Positions 8,636-16,621 of a DNA stretch of 64,000 bases are shown here, one piece after another. The notes beneath the pieces were generated by a model, which saw only the letters and a program-made list of their open reading frames with translations, was not told the DNA's origin and searched no databases. The position numbers and the translations under genes were made by a program. Source of the stretch: Terrabacter sp. Ter38 (GTDB taxonomy: Bacteria > Actinomycetota > Actinomycetes > Actinomycetales > Dermatophilaceae); the NCBI RefSeq assembly GCF_024519435.1, contig NZ_JALJRZ010000003.1, forward strand, positions 248,001 through 312,000. The letters run 5' to 3'. Each line of letters begins with the position of its first letter. The stretch's first letter is position 1.

Positions 8636-9385
8636 ATGTCGCTGCTGACGGGCTGGGCGGGCGCGAACTTCGCCGCGGAGGGCTTCACCTACCCCGTCTA
8701 CGAGCGTGGCGAGGGGCCGGGGATCGTCGTGGTCCACGAGAGTCCGGGCCTGACCCCCGAGGTCATCGAGCTGGGTGACGAGCTCGTCGAGGACGGCTTC
8801 AGGGTGACGATGCCGCACCTGTTCGGGTCGTCGCACGCGCCGCCGCACACGTGGGAGGCGCTGCGCGTGGTGCCGCGGCTCTGCATGACCCGCGAGTTCA
8901 CGATGTTCGCGACCGGTCGCACGGCACCGCTCGCCGGGTGGCTACGTGCCCTCGCGCGGGACCTGCACCTGCGCGCGGGCGGCCCGGGAGTGGGGGCGAT
9001 CGGGATGTGCGTGACCGGCGGCTTCGCGCTGGCGATGATGGTCGACCCCGTCGTGGTGGCGCCGGTGGTCGCGCAGCCGGCGACCCCGCTGCCGCTCGGG
9101 CGACGGCGGGCGGCCGACATCAACCTGGCGGCTGCGGACCTCGAGGTGGTGCGACGCCGCGTCGCGCAGGGATGTCCGGTGCTCGGGGTCCGGTACAGCG
9201 GTGACTGGGTCACGGGGACGCGGTTCGAGACGCTGCGTCGTGAGCTCGGCGACGGCTTCATCGCGGTGGAGCTCGAGGGCCACGACCACGCGACGCTCAC
9301 GGACCACAAGCACCCGGAGGCCGTCGCGGCCGTCCGCGACTTCTTCCGGGAGCGGCTGCGTCCGTCGGACCGACGTCCCTCGTGA
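8636..9385 (+). CDS. dienelactone hydrolase-family protein
   Basis: A 249-residue alpha/beta hydrolase. The early motif VVVHESPGL holds the conserved Glu that helps position the nucleophile in dienelactone hydrolases. The nucleophile elbow is GMCVTGG (Cys near residue 124), cysteine rather than serine being the hallmark of this family. The late EGHDHATL supplies the histidine, and an Asp in RYSGDWV completes the triad. Known members open dienelactone rings in chlorocatechol breakdown, but most genomic copies have unknown substrates; no aromatic pathway surrounds this one. The start is fixed by a TAGGGT -10 element 6 bases upstream. Confidence 0.87.
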   Translation: MSLLTGWAGANFAAEGFTYPVYERGEGPGIVVVHESPGLTPEVIELGDELVEDGFRVTMPHLFGSSHAPPHTWEALRVVPRLCMTREFTMFATGRTAPLAGWLRALARDLHLRAGGPGVGAIGMCVTGGFALAMMVDPVVVAPVVAQPATPLPLGRRRAADINLAAADLEVVRRRVAQGCPVLGVRYSGDWVTGTRFETLRRELGDGFIAVELEGHDHATLTDHKHPEAVAAVRDFFRERLRPSDRRPS

Positions 9386-9419
9386 CGAAACCTCTTGGCG
9401 CGCAGCACGGGCGGCGGCA

Positions 9420-9425
9420 TACCGT
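9420..9425 (+). promoter_or_regulatory. -10 element TACCGT of a leaderless transcript
   Basis: TACCGT sits 6 bases before the ATG at 9432 and overlaps a copy of the recurrent GGCATAC motif (9416-9422). Confidence 0.45.
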
Positions 9426-9431
9426 CTCGGC

Positions 9432-9812
9432 ATGTCTTCGCCTCTCCGCACCGTTCTGCGTTCCCGTCTGACGACGGCCATGCGTGAGCGCGACCGGGCC
9501 GCCGTGAGCGTGCTGCGCACCACCGTGGCCGCGATCGAGAACGCCGAGGCCGTGCAGGTCGCCGACCGTCGCGCCGTCGCGACGTCGGCCGACGTCGCCG
9601 GGGCGGCCGTCGGGCTCGGGGTCACGGAGGCCGAGCGTCGCCGGCTCGACGATGCCACCGAGCGCTCGCTCGTGGCCGCCGAGCTGCGGTCGCTCGTCGA
9701 GGCGGAGGCTGCGTATGCCGCCGCCGGGGACCGCGAGCGGGCGCGCGACGCGGCGGTCGGGGTGGCCCTCCTTCGGGCCGTTCTGGCCGAGTCGGGCGGG
9801 GCCGGCGACTGA
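9432..9812 (+). CDS. GatB/YqeY domain-containing protein
   Basis: A 126-residue, almost all-helical protein. The start SSPLRTVLRSRLTTAMRERDR and the stretch AAVSVLRTTVAAIENAEA match YqeY, which resembles the C-terminal tRNA-binding tail of the GatB amidotransferase subunit. A second helix pair at about 75-120 (ERSLVAAELRSLVEAEAAY) completes the domain. The protein is shorter and more divergent than typical YqeY (about 150 residues): the usual GIxA-type end is missing. Function of stand-alone YqeY is unclear; a tRNA-linked role is inferred from the fold only. It starts without a ribosome site next to a TACCGT -10 element. Confidence 0.82.
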   Translation: MSSPLRTVLRSRLTTAMRERDRAAVSVLRTTVAAIENAEAVQVADRRAVATSADVAGAAVGLGVTEAERRRLDDATERSLVAAELRSLVEAEAAYAAAGDRERARDAAVGVALLRAVLAESGGAGD

Positions 9813-9938
9813 GCCCCGCCGTCCACAGGCGCGGTGCACAAGCTGTGCACCAGCGCGTACGACCGGTGGAGAAACGCACTCTTCCTGTGGACGACACGCC
9901 GCCTGCCTGTGGACCGCGGAAATGTTTGGCGAAAGCCC
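9813..9938. other. DnaA-box-like and palindromic intergenic sequence
   Basis: GTGCACA-AGC-TGTGCAC (9834-9850) is a perfect inverted repeat. Around it lie three sites containing GTCCACA on one or other strand (CCGTCCACAGG near 9820, CCTGTGGACGAC near 9888 and CCTGTGGACCGC near 9905); the first two fit the degenerate actinobacterial DnaA-box pattern. Their meaning is uncertain because no dnaA or dnaN is nearby. Confidence 0.4.
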
Positions 9939-9967
9939 TTGCGGACCCCGTCGGTGCGGGATAGAAA
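9939..9967 (+). promoter_or_regulatory. sigma70-type promoter of the candidate small RNA
   Basis: TTGCGG (9939-9944), a 17-base spacer, then TAGAAA (9962-9967). This is one of the best -35/-10 pairs in the window and no protein gene begins downstream of it on this strand. Confidence 0.55.
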
Positions 9968-9973
9968 TCTCTC

Positions 9974-10160
9974 ACGCCCTCCCCTCGGGGAGAGCGGGAC
10001 AACTCGGAGACGAGGGTCCACACGGTGGGGCAACCCACTGCGGCAGCCGGGTGACGAGGCGGCCGGGACCGGAAACGACGAGGAGTCGATCGGGAGCGTC
10101 ACATCGACCGATCAACCAGAAGGGCCCTTGAGACTCATACTCCCAAGGGCCCTTCGCCTT
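9974..10160 (+). ncRNA. candidate small RNA, about 185 nt
   Basis: A stand-alone transcript is suggested by a good promoter (9939-9967) and a strong hairpin at the end (10119-10130 with 10144-10155), with no credible open frame between. The 5' part can form a short hairpin (CTCCCC near 9978 with GGGGAG). Length and layout would suit a 6S-like or other housekeeping regulatory RNA, but I could not match a known family from sequence alone. Alternatively the hairpin only terminates the leftward DinB gene and the promoter drives a short leader. Confidence 0.35.
10119..10155. terminator. hairpin terminator, probably bidirectional
   Basis: GAAGGGCCCTTG (10119-10130) pairs with CAAGGGCCCTTC (10144-10155) around 13 bases. 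Each arm is itself partly palindromic. It can end the candidate small RNA on the plus strand and the DinB-fold gene on the minus strand. Confidence 0.65.
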
Positions 10161-10195
10161 TGTGCTGCACGCGTTGTGCTGCAACGGAACTCGCG

Positions 10196-10804
10196 TCAGG
10201 CGCTGCTCTGCGCCGCCGGTCGCCACGGGGTGAGCCACGGCGTCTCGGGCCAGCCCTCCCGGGCGGCCACGAGCTCGAACGTCGTCGCGCCGTCGATCGA
10301 CTCGCGGACGATGTCGGCGTGCCCGGCGTGCCGGGCGAGCTCCTCGACGAGGTGCATCGCGACCCAGCGCACCGACCACGCGTCGACGTCCTGGGGGAAC
10401 CACGGGGCGTCGCGCGGCACCGGCACCGCGGCTCCGAGGTCGGCCCGGCGGAGCACCTCGCGGGTCGTGTCGCCCTGGGCGGCGAGGGCGGCCAGGAGCG
10501 ACTCGAGCGAGTCACCGTCGGTGACGCGGAAGTCGTCGCCCCAGGCGGTGGCCTGCTCCTCGAGGGACCGGTCCGGCGGGGCCGGCGCGTCGGGCGCCGC
10601 AGCCATCCGCTCGGTCCAGCCTCGCTCGCACGTGGTGACGTGCTTGACGAGGCCGCCGATGCTGAGGGTGCCGGCGGTCGGTGCGAGGCGGATCTGCTCC
10701 TCGGCCAGGCCGAGGGCCACGGTGGCGAAGGCGTCGCGCTGCTGGTCGAGGTAGGCGATGAGACTGTCGCGCTCGTCGGCGACGGGTGGGACGTGGGCTG
10801 CCAT
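10196..10804 (-). CDS. DinB-family / mycothiol-dependent-type protein
   Basis: A 202-residue four-helix-bundle protein of the DinB/DUF664 superfamily. Metal-binding histidines of the fold are placed as expected: GGLVKHVTTCERGW (about 50-63), then MHLVEELARHAGHADIVRE (about 152-170). Family members use a metal and often a small thiol such as mycothiol or bacillithiol for transfer or isomerisation. The exact reaction is not known. The start at 10804 is preferred over an upstream ATG (10846) because GAGAGAGGA stands at ribosome-site distance and because it avoids overlap with the next gene. It lies 13 bases downstream of a second DinB-fold gene, so the two form an operon. Confidence 0.87.
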   Translation of the reverse strand: MAAHVPPVADERDSLIAYLDQQRDAFATVALGLAEEQIRLAPTAGTLSIGGLVKHVTTCERGWTERMAAAPDAPAPPDRSLEEQATAWGDDFRVTDGDSLESLLAALAAQGDTTREVLRRADLGAAVPVPRDAPWFPQDVDAWSVRWVAMHLVEELARHAGHADIVRESIDGATTFELVAAREGWPETPWLTPWRPAAQSSA

Positions 10805-10817
10805 GTCGGGTCCTCTC

Positions 10818-11393
10818 TCAGTCGTTCCGGTGGGCGTAGAGGTCACGGAGCAGGGCGATCTCTGCCCCGTGGTGGATGAGCTCGCGGTTGATGTGGAGGA
10901 CGAGCTCGACGCGCGGGTGCTCGGCCCAGGGGCCCTCGCTCGGTCCGCACGGCTCGGCCAGCGCGGTCTCGTCCCAGCCTCTGGCGCCGGCGGCCCAGGC
11001 GGCGAAGGCCAGGTCGACCTGGGCCAGGGCCTCGTCTGCGGTACCCGCGTAGTCGAAGGTGAGGTAGTCGACCTCTGGTCCGCCGAAGTGGCTGTGCACG
11101 CGGGCGCCGAGGACGCCGACGATGAGGTGCGCGAGCCGCCAGGCGATCGTCGTGACCGGTGCGGGGACGGGCTCGGGGTGGGCGAAGTCGATGGTCAGCG
11201 CACCGCTGCCGCCCTGGATCTCGGTGGCGCCCTGTCCGCGCGGGTGGACGTTCCAGGCGCCGGGGGTCGGCTCCCAGAGGTACTCCTCGTCGGTCAGTCC
11301 CTCGAAGCGGGGGCGCAGCTGGTTGGTCCAGTGCCGGGCGGCCTGGTCGACGAGGGTCGAGGTCCAGTCGATGGAGGTCTGTGTCGTGGTCAT
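10818..11393 (-). CDS. DinB-family protein, WYL-regulator partner
   Basis: A 191-residue DinB-like four-helix protein. WTNQLRPRFEGLTDEEYLWEP is the typical first helix, WRLAHLIVGVLGARVHSHF carries the middle histidines, and HINRELIHHGAEIALLRDLY the last ones, giving a three-histidine metal site. Proteins of this type in actinobacteria are often beside a divergent WYL regulator, as here, and are assumed to be small-thiol-dependent transferases of unknown substrate. It heads the two-gene leftward operon. The 61-base gap to the divergent regulator holds a perfect GGACAG-TTT-CTGTCC palindrome. Confidence 0.87.
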   Translation of the reverse strand: MTTTQTSIDWTSTLVDQAARHWTNQLRPRFEGLTDEEYLWEPTPGAWNVHPRGQGATEIQGGSGALTIDFAHPEPVPAPVTTIAWRLAHLIVGVLGARVHSHFGGPEVDYLTFDYAGTADEALAQVDLAFAAWAAGARGWDETALAEPCGPSEGPWAEHPRVELVLHINRELIHHGAEIALLRDLYAHRND

Positions 11394-11416
11394 GGCTCGA
11401 CTCTCTCAGCCATATA

Positions 11417-11431
11417 GGACAGTTTCTGTCC
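11417..11431. promoter_or_regulatory. palindromic operator GGACAG-TTT-CTGTCC
   Basis: A perfect 15-base palindrome next to CATATAG, in the divergent promoter region of the DinB gene (start 11393) and the WYL regulator (start 11455). It is the likely binding site of that regulator; GGACA/TGTCC half sites are typical for HTH_11-WYL proteins controlling a neighbouring DinB gene. Confidence 0.7.
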
Positions 11432-11454
11432 GCAGAGGCTGGCATGCTCGAGCC

Positions 11455-12468
11455 ATGTCCACGACGTCCGACAGCGGCTCCGGCACGACGGCCCGGGTCC
11501 TGCGCCTGCTCGACCTGCTCCAGAGCCGCCCCGTCTGGAGCGGCACCGAGCTCGCCGACCGCCTGGACGTCACGACCCGGAGCGTGCGCCGCGACGTCGA
11601 GCGGCTGCGCGACCTCGGCTACCCCGTCAACGCCGCCCACGGAGCCGGTGGCGGCTACCAGCTCGGCGCCGGGCGACGCCTGCCACCGCTGCTGCTCGAC
11701 GACACCGAGGCGGTCGCCGTCGCCGTCTGCCTCCGGCTCGCAGCCGGTGGCACGGTCGAGGGGCTCGGGGAGGCGGCGGTGCGCACGCTCGCCAAGCTCG
11801 ACCAGGTGCTGCCGGGGAGGCTCCGCGCGCAGGTCGAGGCCATCCACGAGGCGACGGTGACGCTCGACGGTGGCGCCGCGCCCGTCGACGCCGCCACCCT
11901 CCTGCTGCTGGCGCGCGCCTGCCGCGAGACGGAGCGGGTCACCTTCGCGTATGCCGGCCCGCGCGGGTCCGGGGAACGCCGCGTCGAGCCCTACCGCCTC
12001 GTGGCCACCGGTCGCCGCTGGTACCTGCTCGCGTACGACCTCGACCGTGAGGACTGGCGCACCTTCCGGCTCGACCGCATGGCCGATGCGACGACCCGTG
12101 GCTGGCGCTTCCGGCCGCGCGACGACGCGCCCGACGCCGCCGAGCACGTGCAGCGGGCGATCAGCCGCGACGCGTACGACCACGTCGCCCGAGTGCGGAT
12201 CGAGGCGCCGAAGTCGTCGGTGGACCGCCAGGTCCCGCCATCGGTCGGCACCGTCACGGCCGACGGCCCCGACCACTGCATCTTCGAGGCCGGCGGCAAC
12301 CACCTCGGCGCGATGGCGATGCATCTCGGCGCGCTGCCGTGGGAGATGACCGTGCTCGACCCGCCGGAGCTGCGCGAGGTGATGCGCGAGCAGGCGACCC
12401 GAATGCTCCGCGCCGCCGTCGACCCCGCGAGCGCCACCGCCAGCCTCACCGCCACCGACACCGACTGA
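11455..12468 (+). CDS. WYL-domain transcriptional regulator (DeoR-type HTH)
   Basis: A 337-residue regulator. The N-terminal HTH_11 winged helix spans about residues 10-70 (RVLRLLDLLQSRPVWSG, VTTRSVRRDVERLRDLGYPV, wing GAGGGYQLGAG). The WYL domain follows at about 150-215, with RVTFAYAGP and RRWYLLAYDLDREDWRTFRLDRM, and a C-terminal WCX segment to the end. WYL domains are thought to sense nucleic acids or small ligands. The ATG at 11455 is in the right place for the HTH start. It is divergent from a DinB operon with a shared palindromic operator and probably controls it. Confidence 0.9.
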   Translation: MSTTSDSGSGTTARVLRLLDLLQSRPVWSGTELADRLDVTTRSVRRDVERLRDLGYPVNAAHGAGGGYQLGAGRRLPPLLLDDTEAVAVAVCLRLAAGGTVEGLGEAAVRTLAKLDQVLPGRLRAQVEAIHEATVTLDGGAAPVDAATLLLLARACRETERVTFAYAGPRGSGERRVEPYRLVATGRRWYLLAYDLDREDWRTFRLDRMADATTRGWRFRPRDDAPDAAEHVQRAISRDAYDHVARVRIEAPKSSVDRQVPPSVGTVTADGPDHCIFEAGGNHLGAMAMHLGALPWEMTVLDPPELREVMREQATRMLRAAVDPASATASLTATDTD

Positions 12469-12586
12469 CCCCGGCCGGAAACCCACGCCGCGGCAACTGC
12501 GCCAGGGCTGGCTTCGGGGGGTTGTCCGGGCCCGGTTCGCGGCGCCGGCTGCGCCGCGGCGGACGTGGCGCGGTCGAGACGCCTAC

Positions 12587-12614
12587 GGCAAACGGCATAC
12601 GGCATACGGCATAC
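12587..12614. repeat. 7-base tandem repeat (GGCATAC)
   Basis: Three exact GGCATAC units (12594-12614) preceded by one variant GGCAAAC (12587-12593), in the short gap between the convergent WYL and ppc genes. The unit is the same heptamer that recurs singly all over the window. Confidence 0.85.
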
Positions 12615-12625
12615 GGCTGACGGCC

Positions 12626-15463
12626 TCAGCCGGTGTTGCGCAGCCCCGCGGCGATGCCGTTGATCGTCAGGAGCAGTGCGCGCTGCACGTCGGCGTCCGG
12701 CTCGACGTCGTCGGGCACCGCACGTGAGCGCGCGAGCAGGGAGGTCTGCAGCGCGTGCAACGGGGCGAGGTAGCTGTCGCGCAGGTCGAGCGTGCGCCGC
12801 AGCACGGGAGCCGCCTCGAGCAGCTCCTTCTGACCGGTGACCCGCAGCACCTCCTCGACGGTCCGCGCGTGCTCCTCGCGGATCGTGTCGAAGACCCCGG
12901 CGACGTCGTCGGGCACGAGGGCCCGCACGTACCCGGCGGCGATGTCGAGGTCCGACTTCGCCAGGGTCATCTGGACGTTGGACAGGAAGGTGCGGAAGAA
13001 GGCCCATGAGCCGTACATCTCGCGCAGCGTCTTCTCGCGGCCGTCCTCGCGAGCCGCGGCAAGACCGGAGCCGACGCCGAACCAGCCGGGCAGGATGATC
13101 CGCGACTGGGTCCAGCCGAAGACCCACGGGATGGCGCGGAGGTCCTCGAGTCCACCCTCGCCGCCGGGCCTCTTGGACGGCCGCGAGCCGATGTTCATCT
13201 TGCCCAGCTCGTCGACCGGCGTCGCCGACACGAAGAAGGGCACGAGCCCGGGGTCCCGCACGAGGGAGCGGTAGGCGTCCTGGCCGCGCCCGGCGACGAG
13301 GTCCATCGTGCCGTTCCAGCCGTCGAGGACGTCCCGGGGGAGCAGCGACCTCCGGTGCAGGACCGAGGCCTCGAGCACCGCGGCCAGGGCGACCTCGAGG
13401 TTGAAGCGCGCGAGGCCGGGCAGCGTGTACTTGTCGCTGATGACCTCGCCCTGCTCGGTGATCTTGATCGGCCCGTCGAGGCTGCCGTAGGGCTGGGAGA
13501 GGATCGCCTCACCCGTCGGGCCGCCACCGCGACCCACCGAGCCGCCGCGGCCGTGGAAGAGCCGCAGGACGACCCCGTGCTGCCGGGCGACGTCGCGCAG
13601 CGCGCGCTGGGCCCGGTGGATCTGCCACTGCGAGGCGGCGATCCCGGCGTCCTTCGACGAGTCGGAGTAGCCGAGCATGATCTCCTGCACGTCGCCGCGG
13701 GCTGCGACGACGCGGCGGTACGACGGATCGGACAGCAGCGCCTCGAGCAGAGGCCCGGCGGCCTCGAGCTCGGCGACGGTCTCGAAGAGCGGCGCGAAGC
13801 CGATGCGCGCGGTGGCCGGGGTCGAGTCGGTGCCCGTGTCGACGAGCCCCGCCTCACGGGCCAGGACGACGACCGCGAAGAGGTCGTCGACGTCGTGGGT
13901 CATCGACACGATGTAGGTCTCGATCGCCTCGGGGCCGTAGGTGTCGAGCGCTCGCCCGATCGCCGCCATGAGCGACAGGGACGCCTGCGCGGCCTCGCCG
14001 ACGTCGTGGACGCCGACACCGGTGAGCGGACGGCGCGAAGCCATCTCGCGGGCCAGCACCTCGATGCGTGCCGCGTGGTCGAGCTGGGCGTAGGGGGTGT
14101 CGAGGCCGCCGATGCGGTCGTAGAGGTCGGCGAGCGCGGCGTGGTGCTTCGCGCTGTGCTCGCGCACGTCGAGCGTCGCGAGGCCGGTGCCGGTGGCGAC
14201 CACCGCGCGGATGAGGCGCAGGATCGCACCGTCCGCGGTCAGCGTGTCACCGGCCGCGAGCATCGAGTCGCGCATGAGGACGAGGTCGTCCAGCAGCTCG
14301 TCGAACCCCGCGTAGTCGCGGCCGGGCTCGTGTGGGGTCCCGTGGGTGAGGCGGTCGCGCGTGCGCAGCAGCCGGACGCGCACGAAGCTGAGCTTGAGGC
14401 GGTAGGGCTCCTCCGCGTTGAGCCGGCACACCGCGGCATACGTCACCGGCAGCGCCTCCGCGTCGCGCTCGAGGCTCTCGCGCAGGGCCTCTGTCACCTC
14501 GACGAAGCGGGTCGACGACGACAGCTCGTGGAGCATGTGGTCGAGCTTCTCGACGAGCTCGGCGAGGCCGGCGTCGTGCTGCATGCCGATGACCGCGAGA
14601 GTCACCTCGGGCGTGACGTTGGGGTTGCCGTCCCGGTCGCCGCCGGCCCACGCACCGAAGCGCAGCGGCCGGGCCGATGGTGGCAGCTCGACGCCGATGC
14701 CGGCGAGCGTCCGGTCGAGCTCGGCGAGCAGGTCGGGCACCACCTGGTCGGCGAGGAAGCGCAGCGTGTGCATGGCCGTGCGGGCCTCGTCGGTCGGCTC
14801 GGGCCGGACGATCCGCAGCTCGTCCGTCTGCCACATCATGTCGACGAGCTCGGCCAGCCGGCGCTCGGCACGCGGTCCGTCGGACACCGGACGGCGCGGG
14901 TCCTCGAGCTCGTCGACGGTCACGGCGATCCGCCGGAGCAGATTGAGGACGGTGCGTCGCGTCGCCTCGGTGGGGTGCGCGGTGAAGACCGGGCGGTACT
15001 CCAGCCGGGCCAGGATCGACTCGAGCTCGTCGCGACCCAGGGTCCCGGCCTCGAGAGCGGCGCCGATGCGGCCGACCGTCGCTTCCAGGGGGGTCTGCTC
15101 GACCGCGCTCAGCTCCTGCCAGCGGTGCAGCTGCTCGGTGACGTTGACGAGCTGGAAGTAGGCCGTGAAGGCCCGGGCCAGCACGACGGCGGTCGGGGCG
15201 TCGACGCCCTCGAGGAGCGCGCGCAGCTCGTCGTCCTCCGGCTCGCGGGCCAGCCCGCGCACCTTCTCGACGAGCGCGAGCAGGGCAGCGCCCTCGTGGC
15301 GTTCGAGGGCCTCGCCGAGCAGCGCGCCCAGCTGGCGCACGGACGCGCGGAGGGCCGCGTGCTGCTGCGCCGACGAGACGCCGGAGGCGAACGTCGCGGC
15401 GTTCGGCTCGCGCCGGTCGGCCTCGAGGAGCTGCTCGGTCGTGGCGGGGCCCTGGCTCGTCAT
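12626..15463 (-). CDS. ppc: phosphoenolpyruvate carboxylase
   Basis: A 945-residue enzyme that adds bicarbonate to phosphoenolpyruvate to form oxaloacetate and phosphate, refilling the TCA cycle. All family motifs are seen: VFTAHPTEATRR with the catalytic His, FGAWAGGDRDGNPNVT, MLGYSDSSKDAG, the mobile loop FHGRGGSVGRGGGPT, QPYGSLDGPIKITEQGE and the C-terminal LLLTINGIAAGLRNTG, whose last residues reach the effector site in known enzymes. Length is typical. The ATG at 15463 is supported by TACGAC (15470-15475 on this strand) 6 bases upstream, a leaderless -10. The upstream gap to rsmI holds two GTCCAC palindromes that may regulate either gene. Confidence 0.97.
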   Translation of the reverse strand: MTSQGPATTEQLLEADRREPNAATFASGVSSAQQHAALRASVRQLGALLGEALERHEGAALLALVEKVRGLAREPEDDELRALLEGVDAPTAVVLARAFTAYFQLVNVTEQLHRWQELSAVEQTPLEATVGRIGAALEAGTLGRDELESILARLEYRPVFTAHPTEATRRTVLNLLRRIAVTVDELEDPRRPVSDGPRAERRLAELVDMMWQTDELRIVRPEPTDEARTAMHTLRFLADQVVPDLLAELDRTLAGIGVELPPSARPLRFGAWAGGDRDGNPNVTPEVTLAVIGMQHDAGLAELVEKLDHMLHELSSSTRFVEVTEALRESLERDAEALPVTYAAVCRLNAEEPYRLKLSFVRVRLLRTRDRLTHGTPHEPGRDYAGFDELLDDLVLMRDSMLAAGDTLTADGAILRLIRAVVATGTGLATLDVREHSAKHHAALADLYDRIGGLDTPYAQLDHAARIEVLAREMASRRPLTGVGVHDVGEAAQASLSLMAAIGRALDTYGPEAIETYIVSMTHDVDDLFAVVVLAREAGLVDTGTDSTPATARIGFAPLFETVAELEAAGPLLEALLSDPSYRRVVAARGDVQEIMLGYSDSSKDAGIAASQWQIHRAQRALRDVARQHGVVLRLFHGRGGSVGRGGGPTGEAILSQPYGSLDGPIKITEQGEVISDKYTLPGLARFNLEVALAAVLEASVLHRRSLLPRDVLDGWNGTMDLVAGRGQDAYRSLVRDPGLVPFFVSATPVDELGKMNIGSRPSKRPGGEGGLEDLRAIPWVFGWTQSRIILPGWFGVGSGLAAAREDGREKTLREMYGSWAFFRTFLSNVQMTLAKSDLDIAAGYVRALVPDDVAGVFDTIREEHARTVEEVLRVTGQKELLEAAPVLRRTLDLRDSYLAPLHALQTSLLARSRAVPDDVEPDADVQRALLLTINGIAAGLRNTG

Positions 15464-15469
15464 GGGTCT

Positions 15470-15475
15470 GTCGTA
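15470..15475 (-). promoter_or_regulatory. -10 element TACGAC of leaderless ppc
   Basis: TACGAC on the minus strand lies 6 bases before the ppc ATG and no ribosome site intervenes. Confidence 0.45.
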
Positions 15476-15503
15476 CCGCGTCGAGGTTTCGTCGGCGTTT
15501 CGA

Positions 15504-15551
15504 GTCCACGATGGGGACCATCCCGTGGACACCGAAGTCCACCACGTGGAC
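15504..15551. promoter_or_regulatory. two adjacent GTCCAC palindromes
   Basis: GTCCACG (15504-15510) and CGTGGAC (15524-15530) form a 27-base dyad whose interior is also partly symmetric. GTCCAC-CAC-GTGGAC (15537-15551) is a second, perfect 15-base dyad 6 bases on. Two dyads in the divergent ppc/rsmI promoter region suggest a cooperative dimeric repressor or activator site. Confidence 0.6.
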
Positions 15552-15659
15552 GGTTGTCGGGGTCATCAGCGGTAGGGGGCCTCGACGAGCCGCCACCAGG
15601 CCGGTTGTCGTGACGCACCGTCGCGACGGGGCACGTCGGTGCCCTGCGAGGATGACGGC

Positions 15660-16490
15660 ATGACCACCGGCACCCTCGTCCTCGCGGCCACCCCGATCGG
15701 CGACCCACGGGACGCGGCACCTCGACTGGGGCAGGAGCTCGCCACCGCCGACGTCGTCGCGGCCGAGGACACCCGCCGCCTGCGTCGCCTGCTCGCCGAG
15801 CTCGCCGTCACCCCGACCGGGTCGGTCGTCAGCTACCACGAGCACAACGAGGCCGCCCGCACGCCCGACCTCGTCGCCCGGCTCGTGGCCGGCGGGCGCG
15901 TCGTCGTGGTCACCGACGCCGGTATGCCGTCCGTCTCCGACCCCGGCTACCGCCTCGTCGCCGCTGCGGTCGAGGCGGGCGTACGCGTGACGTGCGTCCC
16001 CGGTCCGAGCGCGGTCCTCATGGCGCTGGCCGTCTCGGGCCTCCCGGTCGACCGCTTCTGCTTCGACGGCTTCCTCCCGCGCAAGCCGGGCGAGAAGGCG
16101 AAGGTCCTCGCCGACGTGGCCGACGAGCGGCGCACCATCGTCTTCTTCGAGGCGCCGCACCGGCTCTCGGAGACGCTCGCCGCGATGCGCGACGCCTTCG
16201 GCCCGGACCGCCGGGCCGCCGTGTGCCGCGAGCTGACGAAGACCTACGAGGAGGTCCGACGCGGCACGCTCGACGAGCTCGTCGAGTGGGCCGAGGGCGG
16301 CGTCAAGGGCGAGATCACCGTCGTCGTGGCCGGTGCCGAGCGCGTGGTGCCGTCCCTCGAGGAGGCCGTGGCCGGCATCCGCACGCGGGTCGACGCGGGG
16401 GAGCGGCTCAAGGACGTCGCCGCCGACGTCGCGTCGCGGACGGGACTGTCCAAGAAGGCGCTCTACGACGCGTCGCTCGCCGCTCGCTGA
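15660..16490 (+). CDS. rsmI: 16S rRNA (cytidine1402-2'-O)-methyltransferase
   Basis: A 276-residue SAM-dependent enzyme of the tetrapyrrole-methylase fold that methylates the ribose of C1402 in the 16S decoding centre. Motifs include [80 protein letters not shown] and VFFEAPHRL, all standard for RsmI. The C-terminal helix pair ([13 protein letters not shown]) is the usual RsmI tail. Start at ATG 15660 aligns with the family start. It is transcribed away from ppc. Confidence 0.95.
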   Translation: MTTGTLVLAATPIGDPRDAAPRLGQELATADVVAAEDTRRLRRLLAELAVTPTGSVVSYHEHNEAARTPDLVARLVAGGRVVVVTDAGMPSVSDPGYRLVAAAVEAGVRVTCVPGPSAVLMALAVSGLPVDRFCFDGFLPRKPGEKAKVLADVADERRTIVFFEAPHRLSETLAAMRDAFGPDRRAAVCRELTKTYEEVRRGTLDELVEWAEGGVKGEITVVVAGAERVVPSLEEAVAGIRTRVDAGERLKDVAADVASRTGLSKKALYDASLAAR

Positions 16491-16522
16491 GCGCCCCGCC
16501 GGGCCGTCTCGACAGGCGAACC

Positions 16523-16551
16523 CCTTGCCTCCCGGGGAACAGCGGGCAAGG
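16523..16551 (+). terminator. possible terminator after rsmI
   Basis: CCTTGCC (16523-16529) pairs with GGCAAGG (16545-16551) around a GC-rich 15-base loop. There is no T run, as is common in actinobacteria. Confidence 0.4.
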
Positions 16552-16621
16552 CTGCTCTCGTTCCCTCTTCGGAGGCCGGCGACCGTCCGGCCGAGTCGAC
16601 TGCACAGCGAAGGAGCAAGGC

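Noticed and set aside
9813-10195. Replication origin
   Set aside because: A few DnaA-like boxes are present, but no dnaA, dnaN, rpmH or gyr genes are nearby and no long AT-rich unwinding region is seen.
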